The position numbers and the translations under genes are program-made. From Stichopus chloronotus (lineage: Eukaryota > Echinodermata > Holothuroidea > Aspidochirotida > Stichopodidae), in contig SFZH01000008.1 in NCBI GenBank assembly GCA_021234535.1, positions 24,302,287-24,366,286 on the forward strand: DNA of 64,000 nt, read 5' to 3'. Under the pieces are notes generated by a model. That model was not told the DNA's origin. It ran no database searches and worked only from the letters and a program-made list of their open reading frames with translations. This document shows positions 27,700-38,810 of the stretch, in pieces (positions within the stretch are counted from its first letter, which is position 1; each line of letters starts with the position of its first letter).

Positions 27700-27851
27700 T
27701 TCAGAAAAGGATTAGTCGGGAGGTAATAATAAGTTATATACACGGCGAAACAGACCACCTACATACAATGAGAGCAGCAAGGGAGCGGCGGTCATCTTTT
27801 GCTACACAGACCACAACCACAAATCACAAACAAATAGGAAGAGAAGGAAAT
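27700..27851 (+). other. possible 5' UTR exon of locus B
   Basis: A purine-rich, ATG-poor stretch ends at 27851 with a strong GTAAGTTT donor. The next acceptor (TTTTAATTTCAG, ending 28545) opens the exon that carries the start codon at 28565. The left limit is arbitrary; only the donor is supported. Confidence 0.35.
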
Positions 27852-28564
27852 GTAAGTTTGTGAAATTTATAACCCCCACAGGTCTCCCTCCGTAAATCAC
27901 TTTGGTTTTTACCATTTTTCATTTTTTCAATTCACATAGCAAAAGGATTCCCGATAATGTTGTGAAGAAAGGCATTTCATCCCAGTAAACACTGACGGTG
28001 CTATTTCCACGAGGCGACAGGTGAATCCGTGGAAGTTTTTCAACGAGCTAGGAGATATATCTCCACGCCAAGCAGTGATGGCACTCCGCTTAATATTAAC
28101 TCACTAATTCTCATCATTCTATTACCTTAGTCTGTTAGTCCTGGGTACTATAGAGCAGGCATACTGGTACTGTATTATGGTATCACAGTGTACCTTTGTT
28201 GTGAATAATGCACTGTGAGTTCTGGTAGGGTCTCCTCATTCTCCGAATCCACCTAGAAGCAATTTCTTCCACGTTACTTTTTTTTCAACATTAAGTCACT
28301 TGACCCTCTTGCAAAACACCACGCAGTCGTCACTAGACTAAAATCTCAGGCTCAGGACAACCTGGTCAAACATTTTAAATTGTTGAGCCTCTGTGCTTAT
28401 TGCAATGACGAAATACTTTTTCTCAAATGTATTTCACACGTTTAAATAAAAATGTACATTACCAAAATGGTTGTAGTAAAGAACTCACGGTGTGATGGTT
28501 TAGCTGATGTGACTGCTTACATTTTACATTTACTTTTAATTTCAGATTAGGTAAAGCTGAAATT

Positions 28565-28619
28565 ATGTTGCAGAAAAGGTTGATTCTCTTGTCTTTTGGC
28601 TTAATCCTGCTCATATATG
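28565..28619 (+). CDS. locus B exon 1: signal peptide
   Basis: ATG at 28565 opens MLQKRLILLSFGLILLIYG: a basic n-region then a long leucine/isoleucine core and a small residue at the splice junction. This is a textbook secretory signal. The donor is G|GTAATT (phase 1). It joins exon 2 in frame, which fixes the start codon. Confidence 0.85.
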
Positions 28620-29073
28620 GTAATTTATTTATCTTTCATGCCAGTATTTTGAGATGTAAGATTACAAAACAGTTTACCTCCACAATGTTTCATTTTTAGG
28701 GAGCTGAAGCTTAGATATAAATATTCACTTGACGCCTATAACCAAACGTCGTCAAAATGAAATTTAAAATGATACAAATGGTGAGGACTCTTGCTTACTT
28801 TCAGAGAGGTAGCATGCAATGTGATGAAATTTATTTTGATATCAAGGCCTATCTCTAATGAACCTCTAAATATCAAAATATCAAAGAAAAAGTCATTGAA
28901 ATTTGAACAAAAATAGTGGAATTTGGGGTGAATTACATTCCATTATGAGACTAACAGCGCAACCACTGTGAAGTATTTTATGAAGCTGCTGCTATTTCAA
29001 CAAATTCGATAAGTTAATGTTACAAGTATTTTGAATTTTTACGATTGATTGGAAATTATTGTTTTATGTATAG

Positions 29074-29385
29074 GTATGGACTCCTCATGTGACAACCACC
29101 ATACCGTAGAAAAAGACGACACTACGACAATACGTTGTATTGCTGGTGGTCCTGTGGACGCACACTACTGGTATAAGGGATCAACGTCGGATTCTCAGCC
29201 AATACTGCTACTGAAAAATGGAAACAAGGGTGGCACGAAATATAACGATGGACACTACGACATAACAGATGAAGGTTACATGAAAATCACTAATGCTCAA
29301 ATTGAACATGAAGCAGTTTACACATATACCGTAATTTTTCCGAATAGGTTGACGTGGACTCAGACCATTTCAATTCAAGTAACAG
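29074..29385 (+). CDS. locus B exon 2: first Ig-like domain, atypical cysteines
   Basis: Acceptor TGTATAG, donor GTAAGAAC; phase 1 at both ends, as usual for Ig exons. It has the B-strand motif TTTIRC (Cys codon 29136-29138) and the core Trp in HYWYKG (29169-29171). The F-strand reads EHEAVYTYTV, with Tyr (TAT 29325-29327) where Ig domains normally have the second Cys. An extra Cys sits at the domain start (29088-29090), 16 residues before the B-strand Cys. It could form an alternative A-B disulfide. Confidence 0.85.
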
Positions 29386-31232
29386 GTAAGAACTTATAGA
29401 AGCTGTGATTATCTGGGCAGAAGCTAGTAATGTTATTGGAACACTATTGATGTTGTATATTAACTTAATAGTCGAAAGATACTCAGACTGTTAAACCATC
29501 AAAAGTTACCAGAAAATCGCACACAAACTATTGAATTTCACACATTTTTACTTTGCGAGTTCGTGAAACCATTACCTCTTTTTCACCATATTACCACACA
29601 CATTTGAACAAAACTGGTTATAAACATGCAACGTTTAGCATGTATTGTACATCGGTGTAAAAATAAGGCTCAGGAGACATTTTATGCTGCAATTTCAAGC
29701 CCAAATAGACCAGGAGTCTGCAAGATCTTTGGTAACTCACCTCAGCCCAGTTGGTTCGGTGCTTGACATATGCTTATATCATGGCAGTGTCAGTGTCAGT
29801 TGGTACCTCATATACCTCCATCGAAATGACCCTTCGGAGTCCAAGTTACCCCGCCCTACTGAATCCATGGATTAACCTCAGTCACTGTGAAAGTGACTAG
29901 CGGTAAATTAAAAGAATAACTGACATTCTAGGTGGTCGGAAAGAGGCTTCTGATCTCCTCGAAAACACCCCTTGGACAGGAAAATTTATGGTCGTTCCCC
30001 ATGGACCAAAGTATTCAACAAAATTGCAGTATGGGTGTTCATTGCAAAACTGCAAATGCTGACACGATAGTAAGTCGGAACATACCAGGTCATATAACAC
30101 AAACATATATTTTGTATGTATGAACAAGGTTAGTCAACTTGGACCTAATTGACTGCAGTATAATACGCTCTCGGGGGCTAATGCTATCGCTGGATGCACT
30201 CGTACTGCGCCCTCGTGCTTCGCTTGCATTAAGCCCAGATCGTGCATTATCCTGCAGGTAATACACGGTCCAACGTTGATTAACCTTTAATTATATCCCT
30301 GGTACTGTCAGTTATTACATCTATGGTTACAATATTATAATTTTGTTTTCTATTACATTTATGATTAAACTATTGCATTTGGTGGGTATTACATTTGTGT
30401 ATTATACATAAGCTATTGGTCACTTATTCTGCCTGAATAAGTGCTCAAGATAATGAACCCATCACTTTACAGTCTTCAGCGCACTATTCATTGCACTATG
30501 TTAGATTTTCTCACGTTCATGTTTTCAAGTGAAATCTTCTGGTGAGCACTGTCTTCTCGACCCAGCCCCTCCCTATCAAATTTTTTCAAGGAATTCTGTA
30601 ATTCTATACAACCTGTATAATTATAATCATTCAGGAGTTCATAGAATATGTTTAGCTTCCTAATTGTTTAAAATGTGACGTTTTGGTTTCAGCACTGAAG
30701 AACTGACTTAAGGTTAGGCTTTTCCTGAGCATCGACCATTGTGGGGAAACTTCAATACTTATTAAAACTGACTAAGAATCCAGTGATAAGAGCTGATAGA
30801 GAAATCATTACAGAGTTTTTTTTTTAAAACAAGGATTTCCCCCATGGCTGTTGTCAAAAGCCAATATTGTGTGTCTGAAATCACATTCACCTCAGGCATA
30901 GTAGAATTGACCCAAAAGGAACTAGACACTAATCGGAGCGGAACGAGAAACTAATCATACATATTCTTGGCAAACACGAAGGGCACCGACTGACAAAGAT
31001 CGCACTACTAGGAAGTGGCAATATCCTTAGAAGAGATTACCCATTGCGGATAGGACTACGGGGTTAGGATCAGAGTTACACGAAACCAACATGCGAATTA
31101 ATGTTTTGATAGGCTAAAAATGATAATAAACAGTATTTCATTGTCTAAACAGACTACAACGCAACCGCACTACAGAAATTGTTAAGTAATTTATGTTCAA
31201 AATTCTACTTAAGTATAATTTTTCTCTTCCAG
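29386..31232 (+). other. intron 2 of locus B
   Basis: No supported gene. The minus-strand and plus-strand frames at 29645-30127 have no domain signature. A GC-richer patch lies at 30160-30270. Confidence 0.6.
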
Positions 31233-31564
31233 TTACCCCAGAACCTCCGTGCCCAATTATTCAATTTTGCACTCGTTGTGACGAATGCAGAAGGAAAGTT
31301 TTATCAAATACACTTACAACGTTGTCATGTAGTATCGATGAGATTCGGCCAAAAGTTGAGTTACATTGCTTGATGAAGGTGGTAAGACATTGTTTAATCA
31401 GTCAAGTTTAGAAGTGACTAACCCGTTGACTCGTACGTGGACCATTTCATCTTCAATTACCTTCAAGTTGGAATCTTGCGGAGAACAAAGAGTTATTTAC
31501 TGCAGTGTTCAGAATGATTCCGGGATGTCATCAATATCAAACAGAACAGTGATAATACTTTCGG
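31233..31564 (+). CDS. locus B exon 3: second Ig-like domain, frameshifted
   Basis: Acceptor TCTCTTCCAG, donor GTAGGT, phase 1 at both ends if one base is restored (332 nt seen, 333 expected). The first frame runs through cysteine-rich PIIQFCTRCDEC and TTLSCSI to IRPKVELH. The frame then shifts by one base at about 31366-31368 and continues with LDEGGKTLF, SSITFKLESC and RVIYCSVQNDSG to the donor. The lost base falls where the core Trp codon is expected. Both frames are clearly coding, so the shift is a recent mutation or a sequence error. Confidence 0.8.
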
Positions 31565-31781
31565 GTAGGTTTAGAAAAGTGTAAATATGCATTTTCAACG
31601 AAAGTAATTGGTGCACACACAATTGTTGTGTAATTAGATTGTCAGCATTCGGTCATTTTTTATGCCTTAAGGAATACATTTAAAACCCGAGTCTCACTGA
31701 TAATGCAACGGCAAACAGTTAAGCACATTTGATGTAATGTTAGAGAATATAAATTTGAAAAATAACTTTACTTCATTTTAG

Positions 31782-31943
31782 AGGAATGCTATCACTGGTT
31801 AACAACCAATCCTTCCCCGGAAACTGCAGAGAAATCGCCAGTGGTGCCGATCAGTATCATTTGCGGATCCTTATTTCTTTCCATTGTCGCTATACCTATC
31901 ATCGTTTGCTTAGTTTTGAAGAGACATTGTACACGAAAGTCAG
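31782..31943 (+). CDS. locus B exon 4: stalk and transmembrane helix
   Basis: Acceptor CTTCATTTTAG, donor GTATTA, phase 1 at both ends. A short Thr/Pro/Ser stalk is followed by a hydrophobic helix (PISIICGSLFLSIVAIPIIV then CLVL) and a basic stop-transfer KRHCTRK. This predicts a single-pass type I protein with the NACHT part in the cytosol. Confidence 0.85.
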
Positions 31944-32433
31944 GTATTAAATTATGATTCTATTTGAATGCAGTTTTTTTTGCGTTGTAAACTGCATCTA
32001 ATAAAGTCCAAGAATTAATGTAATTTTCGACGAATTTGCATGTGAAATATTCAACAAATGATTATATCCTCATGAAAACAATTGGTTGAATGATGTAAAA
32101 TAAATACCATTTAATGTAACATATGCTCAATGTACATTTGTGTTACTGCTAAGACCAAACAGAGGTAACTCAAGCTTAGTTCTCCGTGATATTACACTAG
32201 AGTTGCAAAGAGTATTATCAGCACATTTAAATACTCATTCTATGTTGAAATAATAAAAGGAATTTGTCAAAATGTCACATCATTAAATGTTACTCATGTT
32301 GCACAACATACTTAACGAAATTTATTGTTCATCTTCTACATTTAAGTGTTAGACAATGATATATAATACTTCATTTACCTTTCGGTTAAATAAATAAACT
32401 CTGACAAACGAAAATTCAAATTTTCTGTTTCAG

Positions 32434-33584
32434 ATTCAAACGATCTCTTGGAGAAAGTATTGAAGCAGTTTTATTCCAACGATCTATTGCTAGGTAACAT
32501 GGAACAATTGTATAATAATGATCGCAAGTATAGCGTTAACTTCCCTTCTCTTCCAAATGCAAAGGATTTAGATGAAACTTTGCTTGTGGATGCCCTTAAA
32601 AAACATAAAAGATACTACCGTGTTTTGTTTCTAGGAGCAGCTGGAATCGGAAAAACATGTTTACTTCGACACATGTTAAGAATGTGGAGTACCGAAGAAA
32701 TTCTTAAAGACCACATTTTAATATATTTGCAAGTTTGGCGAATTACTCCAAAGACTTGCTTAATAGAGGAAATACAAGAAATGCTACCATCTGGTACAGA
32801 AATATCTTCTGAAGATATTCAGAAAACATTGCAAAATCAAGATACAATTATTATTTTGGATGGAATTCGCCACTTGAATTCGGAAAGTTTCGGTGAAGTA
32901 AAGCAGGACGATTTCAACTCATGGAACCTCTTTACCAAAGACGATAAAAAGGCGTTCCCAAACATGAAAGTATGGGTTGCATGTCGTGAGGTAGAAAAAG
33001 ACATCAGCACAATATTTAAACCCAGCATGACAATAAAAATGAAAGACTTTGACAAAAAAAATATTTCTGTTAATCTGGAAAGGTTTGTTATGACGTTACA
33101 TCTAACTAAGTCAGTTATCGAAGATCAACAAAAAGTAAAGGTCCATGAGACTATGCCTGTTATGGACAAAAATGGATCTGCTTCCAGCGAACCGTTTAAC
33201 CTTGATGGCACTTTCGTATCTACAGTTATGGAACACCTTAATGACATCAGTACTAAAGGTGAAAAAAGCTTATTCCCAAAGTCTTTAATGAGTAGACTTT
33301 TGGCTCTACTCTGGATATGTTAAAAATGCAAAGATAAAGTGGCAAAAAAGTTAGAAGCACTGCAAAACGTTACATCAGACAAATCCAAAGTCATTGATCA
33401 ATTTATCGAAGACAACAATTGGGAAATTGTAGCTTGCCTTCTTGAAACATGGACTGAAAAGGAAGAGGAATTCTTACATCTTGCCAAAGGTCTTCAGTTG
33501 AAGAATGTAGTGTTCTCGCATATGACAGTGGACTCTCATCTACAGTGTCTTCTTCATTTTTTCAAGGCTTTAAATCTCTCCGAG
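32434..33584 (+). CDS. locus B exon 5: NACHT NTPase domain, in-frame stop
   Basis: Acceptor TTCTGTTTCAG (phase 1), donor GTATGT (phase 0). Walker A is GAAGIGKT (32634-32657) inside VLFLGAAGIGKTCLLRHM. Walker B is IIILDG (32847-32864), but followed by IRHLN rather than the acidic DE-type residues common in NACHT proteins. A sensor-like strand KVWVACRE lies near 32964. TAA at 33321-33323 interrupts the helical region after LLALLWIC; the same frame then stays open to the donor and reads into an LLHFFKALNLSE motif typical of an LRR-region start. No intron explains the stop. Confidence 0.85.
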
Positions 33585-33789
33585 GTATGTATTTTATTTA
33601 GTAGTCTGTCTTTTTTCAACTTTTCTACCTACCAATATCTGTCTCTGGTCACTGAAAAATTCCTGTCTTTCATTCAGTTGTCGAACCTTATTACACCAAA
33701 ATATCAAACGAACAAGCCCAGAAGATGCAGTATAGTTTCAATGATGATAAAAAATGTTAAAACATGGTGATACGGTAAGGTGGAACAGC

Positions 33790-34420
33790 TGGTAATCTAG
33801 TGAGATACTTTTAGAGCACATAGATGTCTCAATAACACGAAAAAGAACGATATTGTTTTTGGTAGAGGTATGAGGTCACCAAACTTCAACCACTGAAAAC
33901 TTTGTTTGTAAGATATGAGATACATATCGTAAAAACTTGTTGATACCTAGCATGTGGATGTGTATATCAAGTGGAAGAAGCCTAACGTTTTAGTGTCAGT
34001 TAAAGGTCACTAATGGTAAAACACTGAAAACATTTTAACACTAAATCTCAAGGTAGTATTCATGTTTAATTTTGGTACTTATTCATGTGAATGCGATATA
34101 TCAAGTAGGAGAACTTTGTTGTTTTTGAATTAAATCAAATGTTATCTTAAGTGACCAGATGTCAAGCAGTAAAACATTGCAGACATGGTGCGTCAAGCAA
34201 TCATGTTAGCTTTTGATACTTAGTATTTTAAAGTATACATAAAGTAGAAATTCTTTTTGTTATTTGGTGGTGGTCACTTCCTTAGTATAGGAAACTTGGA
34301 TACGAATTTCATTTGGTTTATTGAGGATGTGGCATATTATGTACACAAGTCCTCTTAATATACGGTGGTCATTGTGACATCGTGTAGAAACTGACAATAA
34401 TCCATATAAATCCAAATAAA
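33790..34420. repeat. AGGTCA-family repeat block in an intron of locus B
   Basis: About five diverged tandem units with 'gatacctagcatgtggatgtg', 'atatcaagtggaagaa' and GGTCACTAATGG phrases. Same family as 1260-1660 but more decayed. Confidence 0.6.
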
Positions 34421-34692
34421 CACACGCCTCGAGGTAGAGAGCATATATTTGTTATGTTTAATTTCCTTTGATCACATGAGGGCATGAGGTCACCACCGTT
34501 AAACTCCTCTTTACGTACTGAGCCCATGGATAGTCAGCCATATCTCCACTTAAACAGTTTCCACCCACGGCATACGAAAATCTCTATACAGATATCTCAA
34601 ATATCGTTGTATCTGTTTCAGTGAGCATTTTCTCTTCTCGGAGGGAGGGAGGGAGGGGATACCGGTACCGATGATTATGTTCTCAGTTTGAA

Positions 34693-35166
34693 ATGTTTAT
34701 GTTGATACGTAGATGCAGGCTATTTTCAAACCTTGTTGTTACGTACCATCCCTCCCTCGTTCTTCTGACCCCGCTCTTGAAAACAAAATCATTCCCGATC
34801 CCCCCAAGGATGTTCTATATGCAACACAAATCAACATTAGTACGAACATCTCTTCCTTCGCAGAATAGTGAATGTCTCTTTGCGAAAATCCCAGGCGCTT
34901 GGTTTGCTCATCTCTACTCCTCTCTTAGTTTCCTATACCAGGCCTCAAATATCACTTTGAGACCTGGGAATCTTAACTGCGACTCACACAGTGTGCTTTA
35001 TTTACTTTATGGTACAAAATGTACCCAGGTCACTTACATGAGCCAGACTAGCACCAAGTTCAAAATGAGAATACATCAAAACAAACAGGATTTCCGGTGG
35101 CTGAGCATTCTCCCTAATCACAAAGTATCTGGCCTTAAAATTCTTATTCTTTATGGTGACTTCTAA
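34693..35166 (+). pseudogene. retroelement ORF 3' fragment with GIY-YIG-like region
   Basis: A 157-codon open frame contains LNCDSHSVLYLLYGTKCTQV, then TYMSQTSTKFKMRIHQNK. This resembles the C-x-S-x-x-VIYL-x-x-C-x-x-C-x-x-x-YVGQT-x-x-x-x-x-x-R-x-x-x-H pattern of GIY-YIG endonuclease tails in Penelope-like and related retroelements. The canonical IG of YVGQT is lost here (TYMSQT), and no reverse transcriptase precedes it, so it is a truncated, decayed copy lodged in the intron between the NACHT and first LRR-like exon of locus B. Confidence 0.45.
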
Positions 35167-35394
35167 ACAACACAAGAAAGAAGAAAACGAGAGGTGAAAA
35201 CAATCCTAAAGTAAAACACCCATACCACGTGACTCAATAGAGATGAGTGATGCTATCACTCATGAGTGATGAGTGATATCTGCTATCTGCTATAGTGTTA
35301 CAGCAAAAGAATGGGATATATAGGTCCTTATTTTTTTATGTTCATTCTTATTGTTATTTACACTGATTTTTAAACTATTAATTCCTCTCGACAG

Positions 35395-35555
35395 ACTGAC
35401 CTCTTGTCTCTGGATATATATGTGAAAAACCCTTTATACGTTGTTCATTATTTGCCGTCGGTAAAAGGTCGTTTGCTTGTTCGCAATTCTTACTTGTCGG
35501 AGACAGATTTTAAACCTTTCATCAACACGGCTTTAAAACGATCAGCAGCTATCCA
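35395..35555 (+). CDS. locus B exon 6: LRR-like segment
   Basis: Acceptor CTCTCGACAG (phase 0), donor GTAAGT (phase 2). It reads TDLLSLDIYVKNPLYVVHYL then a YLP..K..L pattern ending KRSAAIQ, aligned along its length with locus A exon 3837-4000. It directly extends the LLHFFKALNLSE end of exon 5. Confidence 0.75.
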
Positions 35556-36299
35556 GTAAGTTTTCTTTGTTACTTCAATGATATCTTTCAGTGGATATAT
35601 TGTATTTTTTTGGCATACATTTTTGCATATATTTTCATACATATCGGATTGCTTAATCAGGATTAGAAAGTCTGGTGAATTAGACATTTAACAGGTAATT
35701 CTGATGATACAATGCTTAATGACACAATGATCTTGATTGTTTACCTTGTTATCATTACTTAATTCTAATTCCACACGATTGTGCAGACCTACGGTAATCC
35801 CACCTCGTAACAGTTGCATAAAATATGATATATCGCCTCCGGCAGCATTTAACTGACGATCCTTCACAGAAGAATTTACAGAAGATGTGTTTGATGTTTT
35901 TCGTCCTGTTTTCTTTTTCACTTGCATCATGACTATTGGATACTCAATTTACAAAAGTGCATATTTGTATATATCTATAACTTGACACGGTAATTATTTG
36001 ATGAGCTTGCAGCAGTTGGTCCGTTACATACTTTTGTGGCCTTTCTGTGTATAATAGGTATAAGATATGTCAATGATGCTCTTTAACTGTGTAATCTTCA
36101 TGATGCAGGGCCTGTTTTAACATACATAGTAGGGTGCCATGGCCACCCAGTCCCATAGTCGGCCCCTCTACTTAGCTCATTTGCCCCCCCCCCCCCGTAT
36201 GGTCCCTTCTATCTTGAATTTTTTGTTTTCACATGTGAAAACAAATTTATGCAGACAGGGAAAGTACAAACTACTTCACTCAGTGACTAGCTTAGAGTA

Positions 36300-36367
36300 C
36301 ACTGTAAAAAAATTCTATATAAATGTATACATGTATGTACAACATGTCTGTAACATTTTTAACAGTG
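36300..36367. mobile_element. 68-bp mini-MITE with CACTGT ends and TA flanks
   Basis: Starts CACTGTAAAAAAATTC and ends ATTTTTAACAGTG, with TA on both sides. The termini match those of the 10.2 kb element at 15207-25402. Confidence 0.5.
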
Positions 36368-36407
36368 TATACCTATATACGTATATTACTGTGCGATGTA
36401 TAACGTG

Positions 36408-36415
36408 CGAGCAGT
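36408..36415. repeat. 8-bp target-site duplication, left
   Basis: CGAGCAGT, identical to 36679-36686. Confidence 0.85.
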
Positions 36416-36678
36416 CACCAGCGTAACGCCTATGGGCGTGTGAATGATCTGTGTTTATTAACACAGATTTCCCCCAAAATCTCAGCCGATAAAGTCACCA
36501 CGAAATTTTCCATATAGGGCTTAGATTGCACGAGAGAGCTTGTAAAATCCCAGAGTTTCCAGGACCCACGCCTTCGGGAATTCGCGCTCCACTCTCGTGA
36601 GGTCCGCATTAGACCCAGGGGCCACAAGCCTTTCCTTCGCTGGACCCAGGGGTCGCCAGATTCACCGTTACGCCACTG
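36416..36678. mobile_element. hAT-type MITE, 263 bp
   Basis: Left end CACCAGCGTAACGCC, right end read inward CAGTGGCGTAACGGT; 10 of the first 13 bases match. It is flanked by an exact 8-bp duplication CGAGCAGT. CAGTGGCGTAAC-type ends with 8-bp duplications are characteristic of hAT nonautonomous elements. It has no coding content; the minus-strand frame at 36430-36699 is just this element read through. Confidence 0.85.
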
Positions 36679-36686
36679 CGAGCAGT
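36679..36686. repeat. 8-bp target-site duplication, right
   Basis: CGAGCAGT, identical to 36408-36415. Confidence 0.85.
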
Positions 36687-36911
36687 GTCTTTTTACCAAT
36701 TATGTCAGTGACGAGATTGCTGACCTAGTACGGGAAGCACAAGGCGACAAAAATACTAACGTTAACGTTAGCAGATTTCCGAGGCCTAAGAAGCCTAGGA
36801 ATGGGCTAACTAGGTAGCATATAGGTTCCTACACTATATAAATTTCGATCGACCTAGATCTTAGAGAAAAAAGATGAAAAAATAAGGATGATTTCATAAA
36901 TTTGCTTATAA

Positions 36912-38191
36912 CAGGCCCGTAGCCAGGAGGGGGGTGTCCGAGCGTTCGAACGACCCACCCCAACTCGAGGGAGGTTCAATTTTTCCAGCCATGTGTATGA
37001 AGGGTCAGGTACGAAATATTTTTTATCTTGACATTCACTTTTAGCAGGAAGATGAAATCTTTCCACTTATGTCATAAAATGTATACAGGCCCAAACTGAC
37101 CACAATATCTCATCACCACATACATATACCATGTGGGGTGATGAGATAATAAGCTCAAAAACGCACATATATGATTATGTCATTGTGGATATCATTGAAC
37201 TAGATACAATACAAAGCCTGGGACACACTGCCACGACAACCTGCGACATAACAGCGACCACCCACCGCGTCTGCTGTGGTCGTTGCGGTATGACCGGTTC
37301 CACGACTAGATTTCAGTTGTGTCGTTAGCCGTCGCTGGGCCCAATTAAATATGTTCGATTGTAGTCAGGTGCAGTCGGTGCATTTTAAGCCCTGTTCAAA
37401 CTGCCACAACTACCAAAGTGTCTACACAGGCGTGTAGCCAAGGAGGTGGGGAAGGAGGCGATCACCCCGCCCCCTTGGCCATATTGTGGTATTTCATTTT
37501 TTAGGATTTCGCCAGAAATACCCAGGGGCATATAAAGGCATAGCCAGGGAAAGGAGGGCGAGTAGGACCTGCTTGCTTGACCTCATTTTCGCTCTTTCCT
37601 CGTTAAATAGTAATTCCCTCAATTTATGCGGCAGGTCTACCAAGGCAGGGGTGGAATGCAGGGTTGGGAGCATGTCTGTATGCATGTAAAACACCCAGGA
37701 AGGGCCGTTTTCTACTATCTGAGTGGTTTGTAGCGCCAAACGTTTCTTTGAATGCTCATTTTGGCATTGCATTATTTTTCACAAATTGTTTTCTCAGTAA
37801 TTGAGAAATTGTAGCTATGAGATCTATATTTCAAGGCTGGGTTCATGCAGCTGAAAAGACTTGGGAAGGGCTATTTCCTGCCATCTGGGGCTTTCTAAGA
37901 CTAACAATTTCCTTAGATAGCCTAGATAGTCTTCAAGAGTTTGCACCTCCCTTGGCATATTCCTCACTACGCCCCTGTGTCTACTATTTATGTAAATTGT
38001 TCACGGCGGAAGGTCTTTTGTAGTCCTCTAAAATGCTTCAGATTGCAGGAGATATGCAGATTTCACAATTTCCCAGGGAAGCAACCCCATGACCCTTAGC
38101 GACTACATGCGCCAACCGCTTCCGGATTTAGAAAAAGGTCCACATCTTGGAAAAATGACCCACCCCTCCACATGGGCTGGCTAAGGGCCTG
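36912..38191. mobile_element. 1.28 kb nonautonomous element carrying a nested MITE
   Basis: Left end CAGGCCCGTAGCCAG, right end read inward CAGGCCCTTAGCCAG: 14 of 15 bases match. TATAA lies directly outside both ends (36907-36911 and 38192-38196). The element at 37427-37977 lies inside it. No transposase is visible. It has GC-richer, C- and G-tract-rich content. Confidence 0.6.
37427..37977. mobile_element. hAT-like MITE nested in 36912-38191
   Basis: Left end CAGGCGTGTAGCCAAGG, right end read inward CAGGGGCGTAGTGAGG. Flanks are TGTCTACA (37419-37426) and TGTCTACT (37978-37985), seven of eight bases identical. This fits a hAT-type 8-bp duplication. Confidence 0.65.
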
Positions 38192-38810
38192 TATAAGGTA
38201 TGAGAAACTCATTTTTGGCAATCTGGAGAGCATTGTCCGAAATAATAAACTCTTCATAAAGTACTTGGTGGCTTATGGAGGCTCCGCTTAGATGGTCCCT
38301 TTTTCAAATACCCCCCCCCCCCCTCTAAAGATTTCTTTAAAAAGGCCCTGTCATGATGTGTTTTCTGTTTGAAAGCCTTAGGACTACAGGATGCGTATTC
38401 GCTTAAGTTACTACCTGGAATCTCCTTTTTTGCAAAACATAGGTCCTAGATCTGATATTTTGGTTCTTTGTCAACCAACATTAGTTGATGCAATAAGCCT
38501 AACCAAACATGAAAGTAATAAGCTAACATGTTTATGTCACTGATACCGATGACACTGTCTTTATAATTCCACTTGTCCTAAAATCTAAAACCGACAAAGC
38601 AAAGCCAAAACGTTGTTAACTGTAGTAAAAATGAGCGACGTTTTCAATCCATGCTAAACTTGATTTGTTACTATATACGTCAAGTTGTCAAACTCAAGTT
38701 AAGGACAGTACAACTTTACAGAAAAAAGAAATATGTATTATAAACTGTATGTAAAGATATGAAGTTGTAGAAGCTACCTTAAAATATTCCATTCATTACT
38801 GCAGTTAAAG

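Noticed and set aside
35688..35930. Minus-strand 80-codon frame starting MMQVKKKTGRKTSNTSS
   Set aside because: Coding-like at first glance, but no domain, no partner exon, and it lies in an intron of locus B on the opposite strand.
36430..36699. Minus-strand 89-codon frame
   Set aside because: It is the 263-bp hAT MITE read through into flanking sequence.
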